NCBI GenBank assembly: GCA_015501055.1 | Contig: JADNYV010000781.1 | Span: 1-15,707, forward strand | Direction of reading: 5' to 3' | DNA length: 15,707 nucleotides | From: Mucidula mucida | Taxonomy: Eukaryota > Basidiomycota > Agaricomycetes > Agaricales > Physalacriaceae | Shown: positions 7,683 to 15,707 of the stretch, piece by piece | Position numbering within the stretch: the stretch's first letter is position 1 | How the letters are laid out: each line of letters begins with the position of its first letter | The notes under the pieces: model-generated | Told to the model about the DNA's origin: nothing | Database searches by the model: none | Seen by the model: the letters and a program-made list of their open reading frames with translations, nothing else | Program-made: the position numbers and the translations under genes

Positions 7683-9202
7683 ATGCCGTTCATTCCTCCC
7701 TTCTATAACCACGGCGACTTGAGGGCGTTTTACACGCCCTCCGAAAGTGAAGTACTCGCAATCCAGTCCGACCTCTCCAAACCATCCATCGAACTAGCTG
7801 CTCTCACAGCCGAGATTACTCGTACGAAATCCCTCCTACAGTTTTTGGAGGACCGCCACACCCGCCTCAACATCCCCGTCACCCGCACTCGGCAATTCAT
7901 AGCCGCTTCTCCCGTCCGCCGTCTCCCATTCGATGTGCTACGCATTATCTTCTTGTCTTTCTGCCACACGCCCGTGCCTGGGGACGTGATGGGCTACCAA
8001 CTTCCATTCACCCTTGCTGTAGTGTGCTCACACTGGCGTGCCATCGTAATGAAGACGCCTGTTCTCTGGACCGTCATCCATCTCGGACCCTCGAAAAGTT
8101 CGCCTGCCATTGTCGATCGTCAACTGGATCTCAGTGGAAGCCTCCCGCTGAGTCCACGCATCCAGGGCCCGCTTGATGGACGTCCTTCCGCCGCAAACCA
8201 CGACGTCTACGAAGAGACGGACGAATATTTCAAGGCTGTCTTGAGAAGGCTCTTTCGAGCGCTTCCGCGATGGCAGGACGTTTGCATTCAAATCGAACCC
8301 CAGGAACTAGAAAACTTTAATACCCTGCTCAACGGGGCCGTTCAGCCTGCAAATTTGCAAGGTCACGACCTCAGGAGCCCAATCATACCGGATCTGCTAG
8401 AGGCCGTTACATTGAAAGTAAGGCGTTTTCCTCAGCACGTCTCAATTGACCTGCCAGATGTATTTGAATTGGCCCCCCGGTTGAAGGCCTTCTGTTTATT
8501 CAACGAGGATGGCCGCCCACACTACATTGACGCCTTTTGGCCTTCTCGTGGCTTACCTTGGAATCAGCTGAAAAAGGTACATCTGGAACACGCGGACTTG
8601 CGCGTACTGGGACAGCTTCCTGCAGAGTTCTTCAGCGATGGTGAAGAAGCGGAGGTGGCAATCTACTTCCGACATCCGCCGTCCTACGCATCGCACCTGC
8701 CAACCGCCCAAATTATATCCAGGAACTTCAGATTCCTCAGACTCATACCTATCCGCTGGGCTGCCGGTGGTGAGTTACCGAAGTACCTCGAAGCCTTATA
8801 CGCTCCTACTCTCGAGCGCGTTGAGGTGGGTTGTGCCATGCACCCATACGAGCTCTGGCGAGAGACTCCGGATGGCCTGAACAACATTGGTGGCCAGAAC
8901 ATCTTGAGCGCTCTTTTGGCTGTGATAACGAGATCGAAATGCAACATTAAATCGTTCAGGTTCTGTGTCTTCTGGGATGCGCCCGATAAAGCATTCGACG
9001 ACTCGTTCTCACGCGCAATCATCGCCTTGCTGCACGTTGTGCCTGAGCTAGAAACACTCGAGATTCGCGAAGCCGGGAAGCGTGGACCATCCCTTCTCAG
9101 TGATCCCGAGTTCTTTAGTCTATGTGGTGGACCTGAGACGGGTGGACTGTTGTCCAAGCTCGAGTCACTAAAATTGGTTTGGGCGGCGGATAGGCAGCCG
9201 CC
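7100..9202. repeat. Right arm of large inverted repeat (uninterrupted)
   Basis: Reverse complement of 1-1700 plus 3370-3764. The inner part, 7100-7502, is diverged. The outer part, 7503-9202, showed one mismatch in the parts compared. It lacks the transposon and so shows the ancestral arrangement. The unique spacer between the arms is about 3.3 kb and contains the whole CWF19-like gene. The true outer end of the repeat cannot be set because the left arm runs off the window. Confidence 0.93.
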
Positions 9203-9359
9203 GATAGACAAGTTGGTTCCTATGTTGCATTCAAGGATAGGCGAGTCAGCGTTGAAGTCGTTTGTCATTGGTGTCCGAAAGGGCGGTGACCTCCCGCCGC
9301 AGATATTAGATTGTCTGCATCGGTTGAGGGAGAATGGGATCCGGGCGACGTTGTGGTAG
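7683..9359 (+). CDS. F-box-like protein, copy B, 558 aa
   Basis: One uninterrupted exon. The first in-frame ATG is at 7683; the frame is open for 23 more codons upstream but without an ATG. A helical stretch (residues about 23-60) with EITRTKSLLQFLEDR precedes the F-box-like segment (about 77-131: PVRRLPFDVLRIIF, then LAVVCSHWRAI and TPVLWTVI). This order is typical of Agaricomycete F-box proteins, whose F-box binds Skp1 of an SCF ubiquitin ligase. The remaining roughly 430 residues are LRR-like, with repeated PELETLEI and KLESLKLVW patterns, and would bind the target, which is unknown. Compared with copy C, residues 1-250 and 400-558 are well conserved while about 255-385 are strongly diverged. 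It lies divergently from the CWF19-like gene, 832 bp from start to start. Confidence 0.88.
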   Translation: MPFIPPFYNHGDLRAFYTPSESEVLAIQSDLSKPSIELAALTAEITRTKSLLQFLEDRHTRLNIPVTRTRQFIAASPVRRLPFDVLRIIFLSFCHTPVPGDVMGYQLPFTLAVVCSHWRAIVMKTPVLWTVIHLGPSKSSPAIVDRQLDLSGSLPLSPRIQGPLDGRPSAANHDVYEETDEYFKAVLRRLFRALPRWQDVCIQIEPQELENFNTLLNGAVQPANLQGHDLRSPIIPDLLEAVTLKVRRFPQHVSIDLPDVFELAPRLKAFCLFNEDGRPHYIDAFWPSRGLPWNQLKKVHLEHADLRVLGQLPAEFFSDGEEAEVAIYFRHPPSYASHLPTAQIISRNFRFLRLIPIRWAAGGELPKYLEALYAPTLERVEVGCAMHPYELWRETPDGLNNIGGQNILSALLAVITRSKCNIKSFRFCVFWDAPDKAFDDSFSRAIIALLHVVPELETLEIREAGKRGPSLLSDPEFFSLCGGPETGGLLSKLESLKLVWAADRQPPIDKLVPMLHSRIGESALKSFVIGVRKGGDLPPQILDCLHRLRENGIRATLW

Positions 9360-9744
9360 GTCTGTAGCGTAAGTAGTCAGATCAATAGTCCTGTAGTACA
9401 GTGTAATCCTTCAATGCATAAAACATCAATTTAGACAAGAACAATGATTTTGCTCGCCGTTTCTGTTACTGAGTCTGTCTTTAGTGGTCGGCAGCCACGG
9501 TGCAAGCGTATTGGTGACGACCGGCACGTCGCGCGCGCTAGCATCGCCGAGTCGTGAAGCGAAGTCGTCGGCAACTCGAAAGAAATATCCGAGCCACGTG
9601 CTCACATTCTCTTTGCTCACAACACTATCATTCTACAAGTAACTTCAGGTAAATATCTCAAAGTTCGCCACGGCAGTTGGCGAATCATGTACTCTAGATG
9701 GTATGTTCTTCTATCCTTGTGTAAACTGTACGTCCACATCTGCT
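9360..9744. other. 3' flank of copy B and unassigned DNA
   Basis: The first 60-70 bp resemble the 3' flank of copy C (GTCT..AG.AGTCAGAT, then TAAAACATCAAT-like sequence), so the duplicated unit includes the 3' UTR. Beyond it lies an unassigned minus-strand open frame (9426-9620), then A/T-rich DNA with nothing recognised up to the zinc-finger remnant. Confidence 0.45.
9426..9620 (-). pseudogene. Unassigned coding-like remnant or terminal exon
   Basis: An open frame of 64 codons ends at a TGA at 9426. It opens only with GTG and has a stop shortly upstream. Third positions are rich in G and C, with repeated use of GAC, GTC, ACG and CTC, as in real genes of this window. The peptide includes STWLGYFFRVADDF and ends APWLPTTKDRLSNRN...CSCLN. 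I do not recognise a family. No usable splice acceptor or upstream exon could be identified, so it is best read as the 3' end of a lost gene or as a chance frame. Confidence 0.3.
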
Positions 9745-10352
9745 ATTTCAATGCCAGGACTAACCTTCTATAAATGTAACAGACAAATAGCAAAATACAC
9801 ATGTCCAACTTGCAATGTCCCATATCCTGCAATGTTTCTGAAGCCCAACACATGGCAAATGCTCCCGCGGATTTTACCGAAGAGAGATCACGCAGCAGGG
9901 CGAGGAAACAGCATCCAATACCAAACCGCCACCACCGGATATCCTTGCTGGTTTAAAGACCATCTATGCGACAAGGATTATGCCCAATTCATTCGCCATA
10001 TCTAACATGTCGGCACCTTGCAATACTTTTCCTCAGAAAGTCAACGAGGCGCCAGCCCTCTTGACCGCCTTGCTTCCTTTCCTAACTCCGCGTTGGTGTT
10101 CGCGTCCTTCGACGATGTTATCACTGAAGGACGTACCCGCAATCTGTACTCTTCGCCGACTTCTTGTTTCTCCGTTCGCACGTCGTTATCGAAGCCGAGC
10201 CCCATCCGTACGATAATGCGTTCCGCATGCTGGGTGATCTGCACGATGCATTTGAGGAACCTCCAAGAAGAAACATGTCTGATATGCGGCGCTTGCGTTG
10301 GAAGGCAGAGTTTTCCAGGACGGTTCGAAGATGCAATCGCTGAGCGCCAGAG
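9745..10352 (+). pseudogene. Decayed HIT-type zinc finger protein gene
   Basis: Positions 9772-9826 encode CNRQIAKYTCPTCNVPY, an excellent match to the zf-HIT consensus (CxxC...YxCPxCxxxYC). The first zinc ligand is Phe (TTC) where Cys (TGC) is expected, and after VPY the frame is shifted. The next frame reads SEAQHMANAPADFTEER, resembling the usual end of the finger. Further on, 10189-10352 is open in yet another frame: VIEAEPHPYDNAFRMLGD, then DMRRLRWKAEF, ending in TGA. At least one ligand lost, multiple frame changes and internal stops indicate a pseudogene. zf-HIT proteins serve in snoRNP assembly and chromatin remodelling; which member this was cannot be told. The last segment could belong to something else. 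Confidence 0.5.
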
Positions 10353-10379
10353 AATGGCGGATGAGGAGTACAAGCAGGT

Positions 10380-11039
10380 GTAAGAGTCGTCGGGACTCAC
10401 TGAAGCGTCCACCAAGATATTTCCTGCTTGAGATGAATATTGATTGCGGCTTTGTCCTAGCTTCTTCGTCCCAGGACTGCGATGACCTCTTCCTCAGGTT
10501 CACGACTAACTCGTCCTCCTTCGCTGTGGCGCCATGTGGAGACGGCACTGCTGATGATGATGTTGTTTAGGTTGGAACGTACACCGACACCAGCGGCACC
10601 GACAATTTTGGCACCGATCTTCGAAATGACCTCAAGAAAGCCTGCAAGTTTAACTCTCGTCGTCTTCATCCATGACTTCAGGGTACAGTATAGATTACAT
10701 GTGAGTGAGAATGACGGAGTCTTATCTGGTGGGGCTCGACGTCCGGAATGCAGCACTGCGTGTTGTCATGTATGCAACATCTTGATGACAGTTTTTTTCT
10801 TTGAGCATCGTACTGGTAGACTTATTCGCGAGAGTATCCAGGTTGAATGTGGTTGTCATACTTGAGATGGTCAAGCTACTAAGCCACTCCTGAATCTAAA
10901 TTATGAAGTTAGATTCTGTGTAAGTATACAGACATCGTTTAGGTGCCATGTTCTTAGCAGTGCTAGTTTCCATGCTGATTATGGATGTCCTTGCCCATCA
11001 TGATGAGATGTGACTCGCTTTATAACTAATGATTTTGCG
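10380..11039. other. Unassigned intergenic DNA between zinc-finger remnant and copy C
   Basis: No gene is supported. Several overlapping short open frames exist on both strands (for example minus 10457-10756), but none shows a known motif, a consistent intron pattern or homology elsewhere in the window. A small inverted pair GAATCTAA/TTAGATTC lies near 10892-10917. Confidence 0.4.
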
Positions 11040-11289
11040 AGGCAGTGCTCCATCATGATAAGTGATGTGACAGCAGTGATCCTTCCTTGCTCTCCACCAT
11101 CATCCCCGTCCATAACGCCACCTTTAGGTTATCGCCCTACGATTGTACCACCACATTGGCAAGATTTAATGACCGCACGTCGCCTCTTCATGCTGGTCTT
11201 CAGCTATGTCATGCAGGTAAGTTTACAGCTATTACTGTTCTTCCAATTGGCTTAGGAACACTGAGGCCCTTGGCAATATCTTCTATTTT
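11040..11289 (+). promoter_or_regulatory. Upstream region of F-box copy C with possible 5' intron
   Basis: Positions about 11040-11130 are a diverged copy of the upstream DNA of copies A and B, beginning GAGGCAGTGCT. A candidate intron runs from GTAAGT at 11217 to TTAG at about 11258. If it is used, an alternative ATG at 11206 would join in frame and add residues before the start chosen here; otherwise it may be a 5' UTR intron. The intron is short (about 42 nt) and unproven. Confidence 0.4.
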
Positions 11290-13020
11290 ATGAGCATCAA
11301 GAGCCCTAGGGAGACAACCAGCACCCAGATAGTACTCTGCACCCGTTGCCCCAATTCTATATTCTATACGCCCTATAGTCCCCGCTTCTATGACAACGGC
11401 GTCACAAGGGCGTTTTACACGCCTTCCAAAAGTGACGTGCGCACGATTGAAAACGACCTCCTCGCACCATCCGCCGAGCTAGCTGCTCTCGAAGCCGAAA
11501 TTACTCGCATACAATCCCTTCTACAGATATTGGAGGACCGCCACACTCGTCTTAACATCCCCATCACCCGCACTCGCCAATTTCTCGATGCGTCTCCCAT
11601 CCGCCGTCTCCCTTCCGAAGTGCTGTGCATCATTTTCTGGCATTACTGCCACACGCCCGTGCCAGAGGACCCGATGCGCTACGAACTTCCTTTCACTCTT
11701 GCTGTGGTGTGCTCACAGTGGCGATCCATTCTTCTGGATACTCCTTCCCTTTGGACCATCATCCAGCTCGGGCCCAGGAAAAGTTCGCCTGCGCTGGTCG
11801 ACCGTCAATTGGATCTCAGTGGGAACCTCCCGCTGAGTCTACGTATACAGGGCCCTCTTGATGGGCGTCCTTCTGCCGGAAATCACGACGTCTACGAAGA
11901 AACGGATGAATATTTCAAGGACGTCTTGAGGAGGGTTTTTCACGCGCTTCCGCGGTGGAAGGACGTTTGCATTCAGATCGAACTCCAGGAACTAGAGCAA
12001 TTCAATGCTCTGCTTCACGGTGCCCTCCAACCTGCAAATCTGCAAGGTCACGACCACAGGAGCCAAATCATACCTGATCTGCTGGAGACCGTTGTTCTAA
12101 AAGTACCACACATTATCAGCTCACCGACTCGCTTGCCGAAAATCTTCGAATCGGCCCCCAGCTTCAAATCCTTCTGCTTCTTCAATGACGATAAATATCC
12201 ATTGTCTGGCGATTTCTGGCCTTCTCAGGGCCTACCTTGGAAACAGCTTGACTATATCATCCTCGAGCACCCGGACTTGCACGTACTCGACCGACTTCCT
12301 CCAGAGTTCTTGAGCGATGGTAAGGAAGCGGAACTAGAACTTAACCTGCGACATTTGCCGACCTACAGACTGAACGAGGGTATTGTGATCAGCAAGTTCA
12401 CTTCCCTTAGCCTGGCACCTAATTACTGGAATAGCAATTTAGCGGGGTACCTCGAAGCGTTGTCCATACCTACTCTCAAGCACGTGGCGGTGGGTTGTGC
12501 TATGTGCCCCGGCCAGCTCTGGCGAGAGACTCCGGACGGCCAGAACAACATCGGCTGCCAAAACATCTTGACCGCCCTTTTGGTCACGATAACCAGATCG
12601 AAATGTATGATCAAATCGTTCACGTTCTGCGTCTTCTGGGATGCTCCCGACAAAGCCTTTGACGACTCGTTCGCACGCGCCATTATCGCCCTACTGTATG
12701 TTATGCCCGAGCTGGAGACTCTCGAGATTTGTGAAGCCGAAGAGCGTGGACCATCCCTTCTCAGTGATCCCGAGTTCTTTAGTCTATGTGGTGCACCTGA
12801 GACGGGTGGACTGTTGCCCAAACTCGAGTCGCTGGAGTTGGTGTGGGCCGCGGATTGTCAGCCGTCAGCAGACTTGGTTACTATGTTGCAGTCGAACATA
12901 GGCGGGTCAGCGTTAAAGTCGGTTGTCATTGGTGTCCGAAAGGGCGGTGATCTCCCGTCGCAGATATCAGATTGCCTGCGTCGACTGAGGGAGAATGGGA
13001 CTCAAGCGACGTTGTGGTAG
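11290..13020 (+). CDS. F-box-like protein, copy C, 576 aa
   Basis: This is an uninterrupted frame from the ATG at 11290, paralogous to copies A and B along its whole length except the first 35 or so residues. The helical stretch (EITRIQSLLQILEDRHTRL), F-box-like segment (PIRRLPSEVLCIIF, LAVVCSQWRSI, TPSLWTII) and LRR-like C-terminal region (PELETLEICEA, KLESLELVWAA, ending ATLW) are all kept. The central part, about 11990-12500 in nucleotides, differs heavily from copy B and its length changes by small indels. It is in the same direction as copy B, so B and C form a dispersed tandem pair with about 1.9 kb of decayed DNA between them. An SCF adaptor role is inferred from the family; the target is unknown. 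The exact start is uncertain because of a possible upstream intron. Confidence 0.85.
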   Translation: MSIKSPRETTSTQIVLCTRCPNSIFYTPYSPRFYDNGVTRAFYTPSKSDVRTIENDLLAPSAELAALEAEITRIQSLLQILEDRHTRLNIPITRTRQFLDASPIRRLPSEVLCIIFWHYCHTPVPEDPMRYELPFTLAVVCSQWRSILLDTPSLWTIIQLGPRKSSPALVDRQLDLSGNLPLSLRIQGPLDGRPSAGNHDVYEETDEYFKDVLRRVFHALPRWKDVCIQIELQELEQFNALLHGALQPANLQGHDHRSQIIPDLLETVVLKVPHIISSPTRLPKIFESAPSFKSFCFFNDDKYPLSGDFWPSQGLPWKQLDYIILEHPDLHVLDRLPPEFLSDGKEAELELNLRHLPTYRLNEGIVISKFTSLSLAPNYWNSNLAGYLEALSIPTLKHVAVGCAMCPGQLWRETPDGQNNIGCQNILTALLVTITRSKCMIKSFTFCVFWDAPDKAFDDSFARAIIALLYVMPELETLEICEAEERGPSLLSDPEFFSLCGAPETGGLLPKLESLELVWAADCQPSADLVTMLQSNIGGSALKSVVIGVRKGGDLPSQISDCLRRLRENGTQATLW

Positions 13021-13592
13021 GTCTATACAGTAGTCAGATTGACCAGTGTAAATCATAAACATTAATCATTTCTGAATCAAGTACAAATTGAAAGATCGTA
13101 AGAGAACTGGCACTCAATGATGGTGCTTCGGGATCAACACGGTACGACCAGTAATCTCGTACGACCTCAACTTGTCGATGATCTCACCCAATCAGTTCCT
13201 CATACACCTGCTGCTCGACATTCATTGCACACATCATTGTGGTACACACTTCGTCGTCTCCGCCAGATTTTTTTCTTCTGAATGTCCTCATGTGTACAAG
13301 GGCTCTCAAAGAAGAAGAAGAATGACATTTCAGAGATTGCTGGATCAACCGCTGGGTCCCGCACCTGCTCATAAGTGAGATTTTGAAGCATGATGCCACT
13401 GTGAGTCTGTATCATGCTAGTATTCTGATGGTCATACTTGCTATCAATCAACAATTATTCATGATGAATAGAGGGCTTGTGTTCTTATCAATGCTCTTCG
13501 TTGTACCCAAAATATTATACAAAACTTTCTACTCTTCTTTTGCTCGCACTATTCAAGCGACAGTGGGCGACTCTGGCGGCATCTCATTCTTA
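13021..13592. other. Intergenic between copy C and the aminotransferase gene
   Basis: The first 60 bp or so share sequence with the 3' flank of copy B. The rest carries no supported gene. One short minus-strand stretch near 13106-13190 reads coding-like (EIIDKLRSYEITGRTVLIPK and then a stop) without a recognised family. A 25-bp stretch at about 13484 resembles 13588, the last codons of the aminotransferase gene, which may be a small local duplication. Both 3' ends converge here, so terminators probably lie within. Confidence 0.4.
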
Positions 13593-15707
13593 TCAACGCT
13601 CTTCTTGTAGCTGATGATTCCTAGGTTAGACCAACATAATCCCAAAATGACGTGCACATACTGATGTCCGAATCCGCTCATGCCGTGCTTTCTAGCTTTC
13701 TTGAGGACGCGATCTATGGCGTCCAGGCCTATATGGGGGTGTGGGTGAGCATCGACAGTCAACAGAATACGTCCAAACTGACCTTTATCCAGGTCCGCGA
13801 GTGGTGGTCCAAACGAGAGCCGAACAAACGAATGGCACGGCGAGTGGAAGAGGTTACGACGGTGCGACGGGTTGATGTCAAAGAAGATTCCTGGGATAAC
13901 GATGGTCTGCTCTTTGAGCAGCTCTTCGAAGAACGTCTACATCTCCAAAGTTAATACTAGAGCACAGAGCCATGAGTGACACCCACCAAACCGTTGTTCA
14001 GGGGCTCTGGGAGCTTTTCGAGGTTGAGCCAGATGTAGAAGGTGCTTGTCGGCGGGACGTCGACGTCCAGGTGTAGCTCGTGCAGGCGGGCGAGGACGTG
14101 GTCGCGTTTCATCTTGAAGTGTTTTTGCAGCGCGATCTACGAAGGAGCTTACTACAAGGTTGGATACAAGTAAGGACAGAAATTTACCTTTTCTGAGCGG
14201 ACGAAAGCAGGTTCCAAGAGCGGGATGGCAGCTAGCTGCATGCTGTCAATCGGTAAGCGTCGATGGATTCGAACAGCCACCATAGGTGCTCACGGATGAT
14301 TAGCGCCTCCATCCAAGAATGAACCTGTCGCGAACGTTTAGGAATCACAGCCGCAACCTAATATACACGATACTCACCAGACTGAGAGAGGGCAGTGATC
14401 AGGTTCTTGGGACCCAGGACCCAACAGATACGCCAACCAGGAAGGCGCCAGTTCTACATGTACACCATGAATTAGCTCGGCAACTTTTCAAATCCCAATA
14501 TATATACCTTTGTAAGACCGTCTACAATGATCACGGAGTCCTAACAACAAGCGAGTTTTAGAAGTTGATTTTTATATCCCGAGATGACCGAGTAAGATAC
14601 CGACATCGTTGACATCGTGGATGTATTCCGCAGATGAGATGGACCGTCCGTAATCCCGGTCGTGTTCGGGGTAGATATACCAGGAGTAGAACTGGAGCAA
14701 TAGTTAGCGTGTCACATTGTATAGAATAGAGAACGGACCTCGTCGAGAATCACAGTGGTGCCTTCGCGCCCGAGGGAGACCAGCTCTTTGAGATCGTTAC
14801 CCCTGCAAACTGTATGTTAGACACGCGGAACAAAGATGAAAGTAAACGGTTACCTGATAACTTGCCCGGTAGGGTTCCTTGGGTTCGAAGCCAAAATAAC
14901 GGCCAAGCCTTGAGTGCGGATGTCTTTCTATAATACACGTCAAAACGCGGTCAACGACAGTGGACCATCATACCTTTGTCTGTTCAATATCCAGCTTGTA
15001 CTTATCCTAAAGTGGCGTTCGTCAACAAGCGACAGTGAGACTCATCGTTAGTTCTTACACGGGGCTCCAGACTTGCATTAAATCACGTCAATCAAGGAAC
15101 AAAGCGCGGAAAGATGAAGTTGACTGACGCCGTAGGAACGGGCACGAGCCGTTTAAACGCGCTGAGGACCTGGTCGTACGCCGTGTAGTCCGGAATTTGG
15201 TAAGACTGAGGCTCATGTGAGTCCACGGCCAACAGCTATAAGCGCGCTCGCCCACATACCGTGTAGACGTCCCCAATCACAGCCGCCACGCGGGTGAGCC
15301 CTGCACGTCCCCCAGGTACGATGCACACATTCTCGTACGTGTACTGGCTGGCTTTCCCCTTCCTGTACGTGTCGTTGTACAGATTAGCGACCGCTTCCCG
15401 GAGGGCTGTGTAGAATCGAATGAGCGGCTACCAATCAAGGACGCGCGGGATGTACCTTTGACGCCGGTTGTGGGGGCGTATTCCAGGGAGTCGGTTGGGA
15501 GGGGGATCGACGTGGGGCGCGGGGCTGCGTCAGGGATAGGGCCCACTTCGGGCGCGCCTTGGCCGAGGTTGGCCCACGCGTGCGATTCGGCGTAGCTGAA
15601 TCCATTCGCCATGGCGCGATCGGAACAGTAGATGACACCTGTGCTGCCTGGATGTTCAATTCCGGGCACTGTTTCTTCATCCTGTGGATACACTAGTAAA
15701 AAAACAA
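13593..15707 (-). CDS. PLP-dependent class I/II aminotransferase (5' end beyond window)
   Basis: Transfers amino groups using pyridoxal phosphate; the substrate is unknown. Exons: 15681-15456, 15405-15260, 15205-15129, 15071-15059, 15006-14974, 14927-14854, 14802-14739, 14691-14605, 14540-14508, 14453-14378, 14324-14294, 14242-14188, 14136-13987, 13936-13662, 13620-13593. All join in frame (455 codons plus stop). Early residues IEHPGSTGVIY and WANLGQGAPE, then YAPTTGV, mark the fold-type I family. SNPRNPTGQ gives the conserved Asn. LDEFYSWYIYP has the Asp and Tyr that hold the cofactor (spaced D-x-x-Y). LTKNWRLPGWR carries the catalytic Lys (codon 14510-14508), and FVRLSFG the carboxylate-binding Arg. 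Introns are 41-64 nt. The acceptor for the first visible exon is either CCACAG at 15682 or CTAG a little upstream. The initiating exon is off the window. If the last, 41-nt intron is retained, the frame ends at 13553 instead. Confidence 0.93.

Noticed and set aside
1..9202. The inverted repeat as a pure assembly artefact
   Set aside because: It cannot be excluded from sequence alone, but one arm carries a transposon with a target duplication and the inner parts are about 20% diverged, which a simple mis-join would not produce.
10892..10917. GAATCTAA/TTAGATTC inverted pair
   Set aside because: Only eight paired bases with a 9-nt loop, not flanked by a gene end; expected by chance in A/T-rich DNA.
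13184..13454. Overlapping minus-strand frames with Phe/Ser and Arg/Lys runs
   Set aside because: The composition reflects a simple (TTC)n-like tract near 13310; no family or splice structure is visible.

Overview
This window looks like nuclear DNA of a mushroom-forming basidiomycete (Agaricomycetes). The evidence is: two multi-exon genes with introns of 41-64 nt, mostly with GTNNGT-type donors; F-box-like genes of the layout expanded in Agaricomycetes; and a fragment of a fungal RecQ-like helicase. All gene models here were spliced by eye. The two large ones keep an open frame through every junction and rebuild known families.

Layout. (1) 1-1520, minus strand: F-box-like gene copy A, cut by the window edge. 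(2) 1701-3360: a 1,660-bp DNA transposon with 49-bp terminal inverted repeats and a 9-bp target duplication, inserted about 170 bp upstream of copy A's start. It carries a broken RecQ-helicase fragment fused to an antisense piece of another gene. (3) 3361-3764: the displaced upstream DNA of copy A. (4) 4221-6850, minus strand: a 12-exon CWF19-like (CwfJ family) gene encoding 689 aa, with three CCHC zinc knuckles, a HIT-type motif and one GC-AG intron. (5) 7100-9202: an inverted copy of regions 1-3, without the transposon, holding intact F-box-like gene copy B (7683-9359, plus). (6) 9426-9620: an unassigned open frame on the minus strand. 9745-10352: decayed HIT-zinc-finger gene. (7) 11290-13020, plus: a third, more divergent F-box-like gene, copy C. 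(8) 13593 to the right edge, minus strand: a class I PLP-dependent aminotransferase with at least 15 exons, missing its first exon(s).

The main story is structural. The conserved single-copy-type spliceosome gene sits between two arms of a large inverted repeat made of duplicated F-box genes. The arms are essentially identical over about 1.7 kb and then drop abruptly to roughly 80% identity exactly where the transposon sits in the left arm. The right arm supplies the natural empty site for that transposon. Copies B and C show that the F-box and C-terminal parts are conserved while the middle of the LRR-like part is strongly diverged. I found no evidence for an entirely new enzymatic system. 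The best candidates for novelty are the gene-fragment-carrying transposon with nested palindromic ends and the conversion-homogenised inverted F-box pair.
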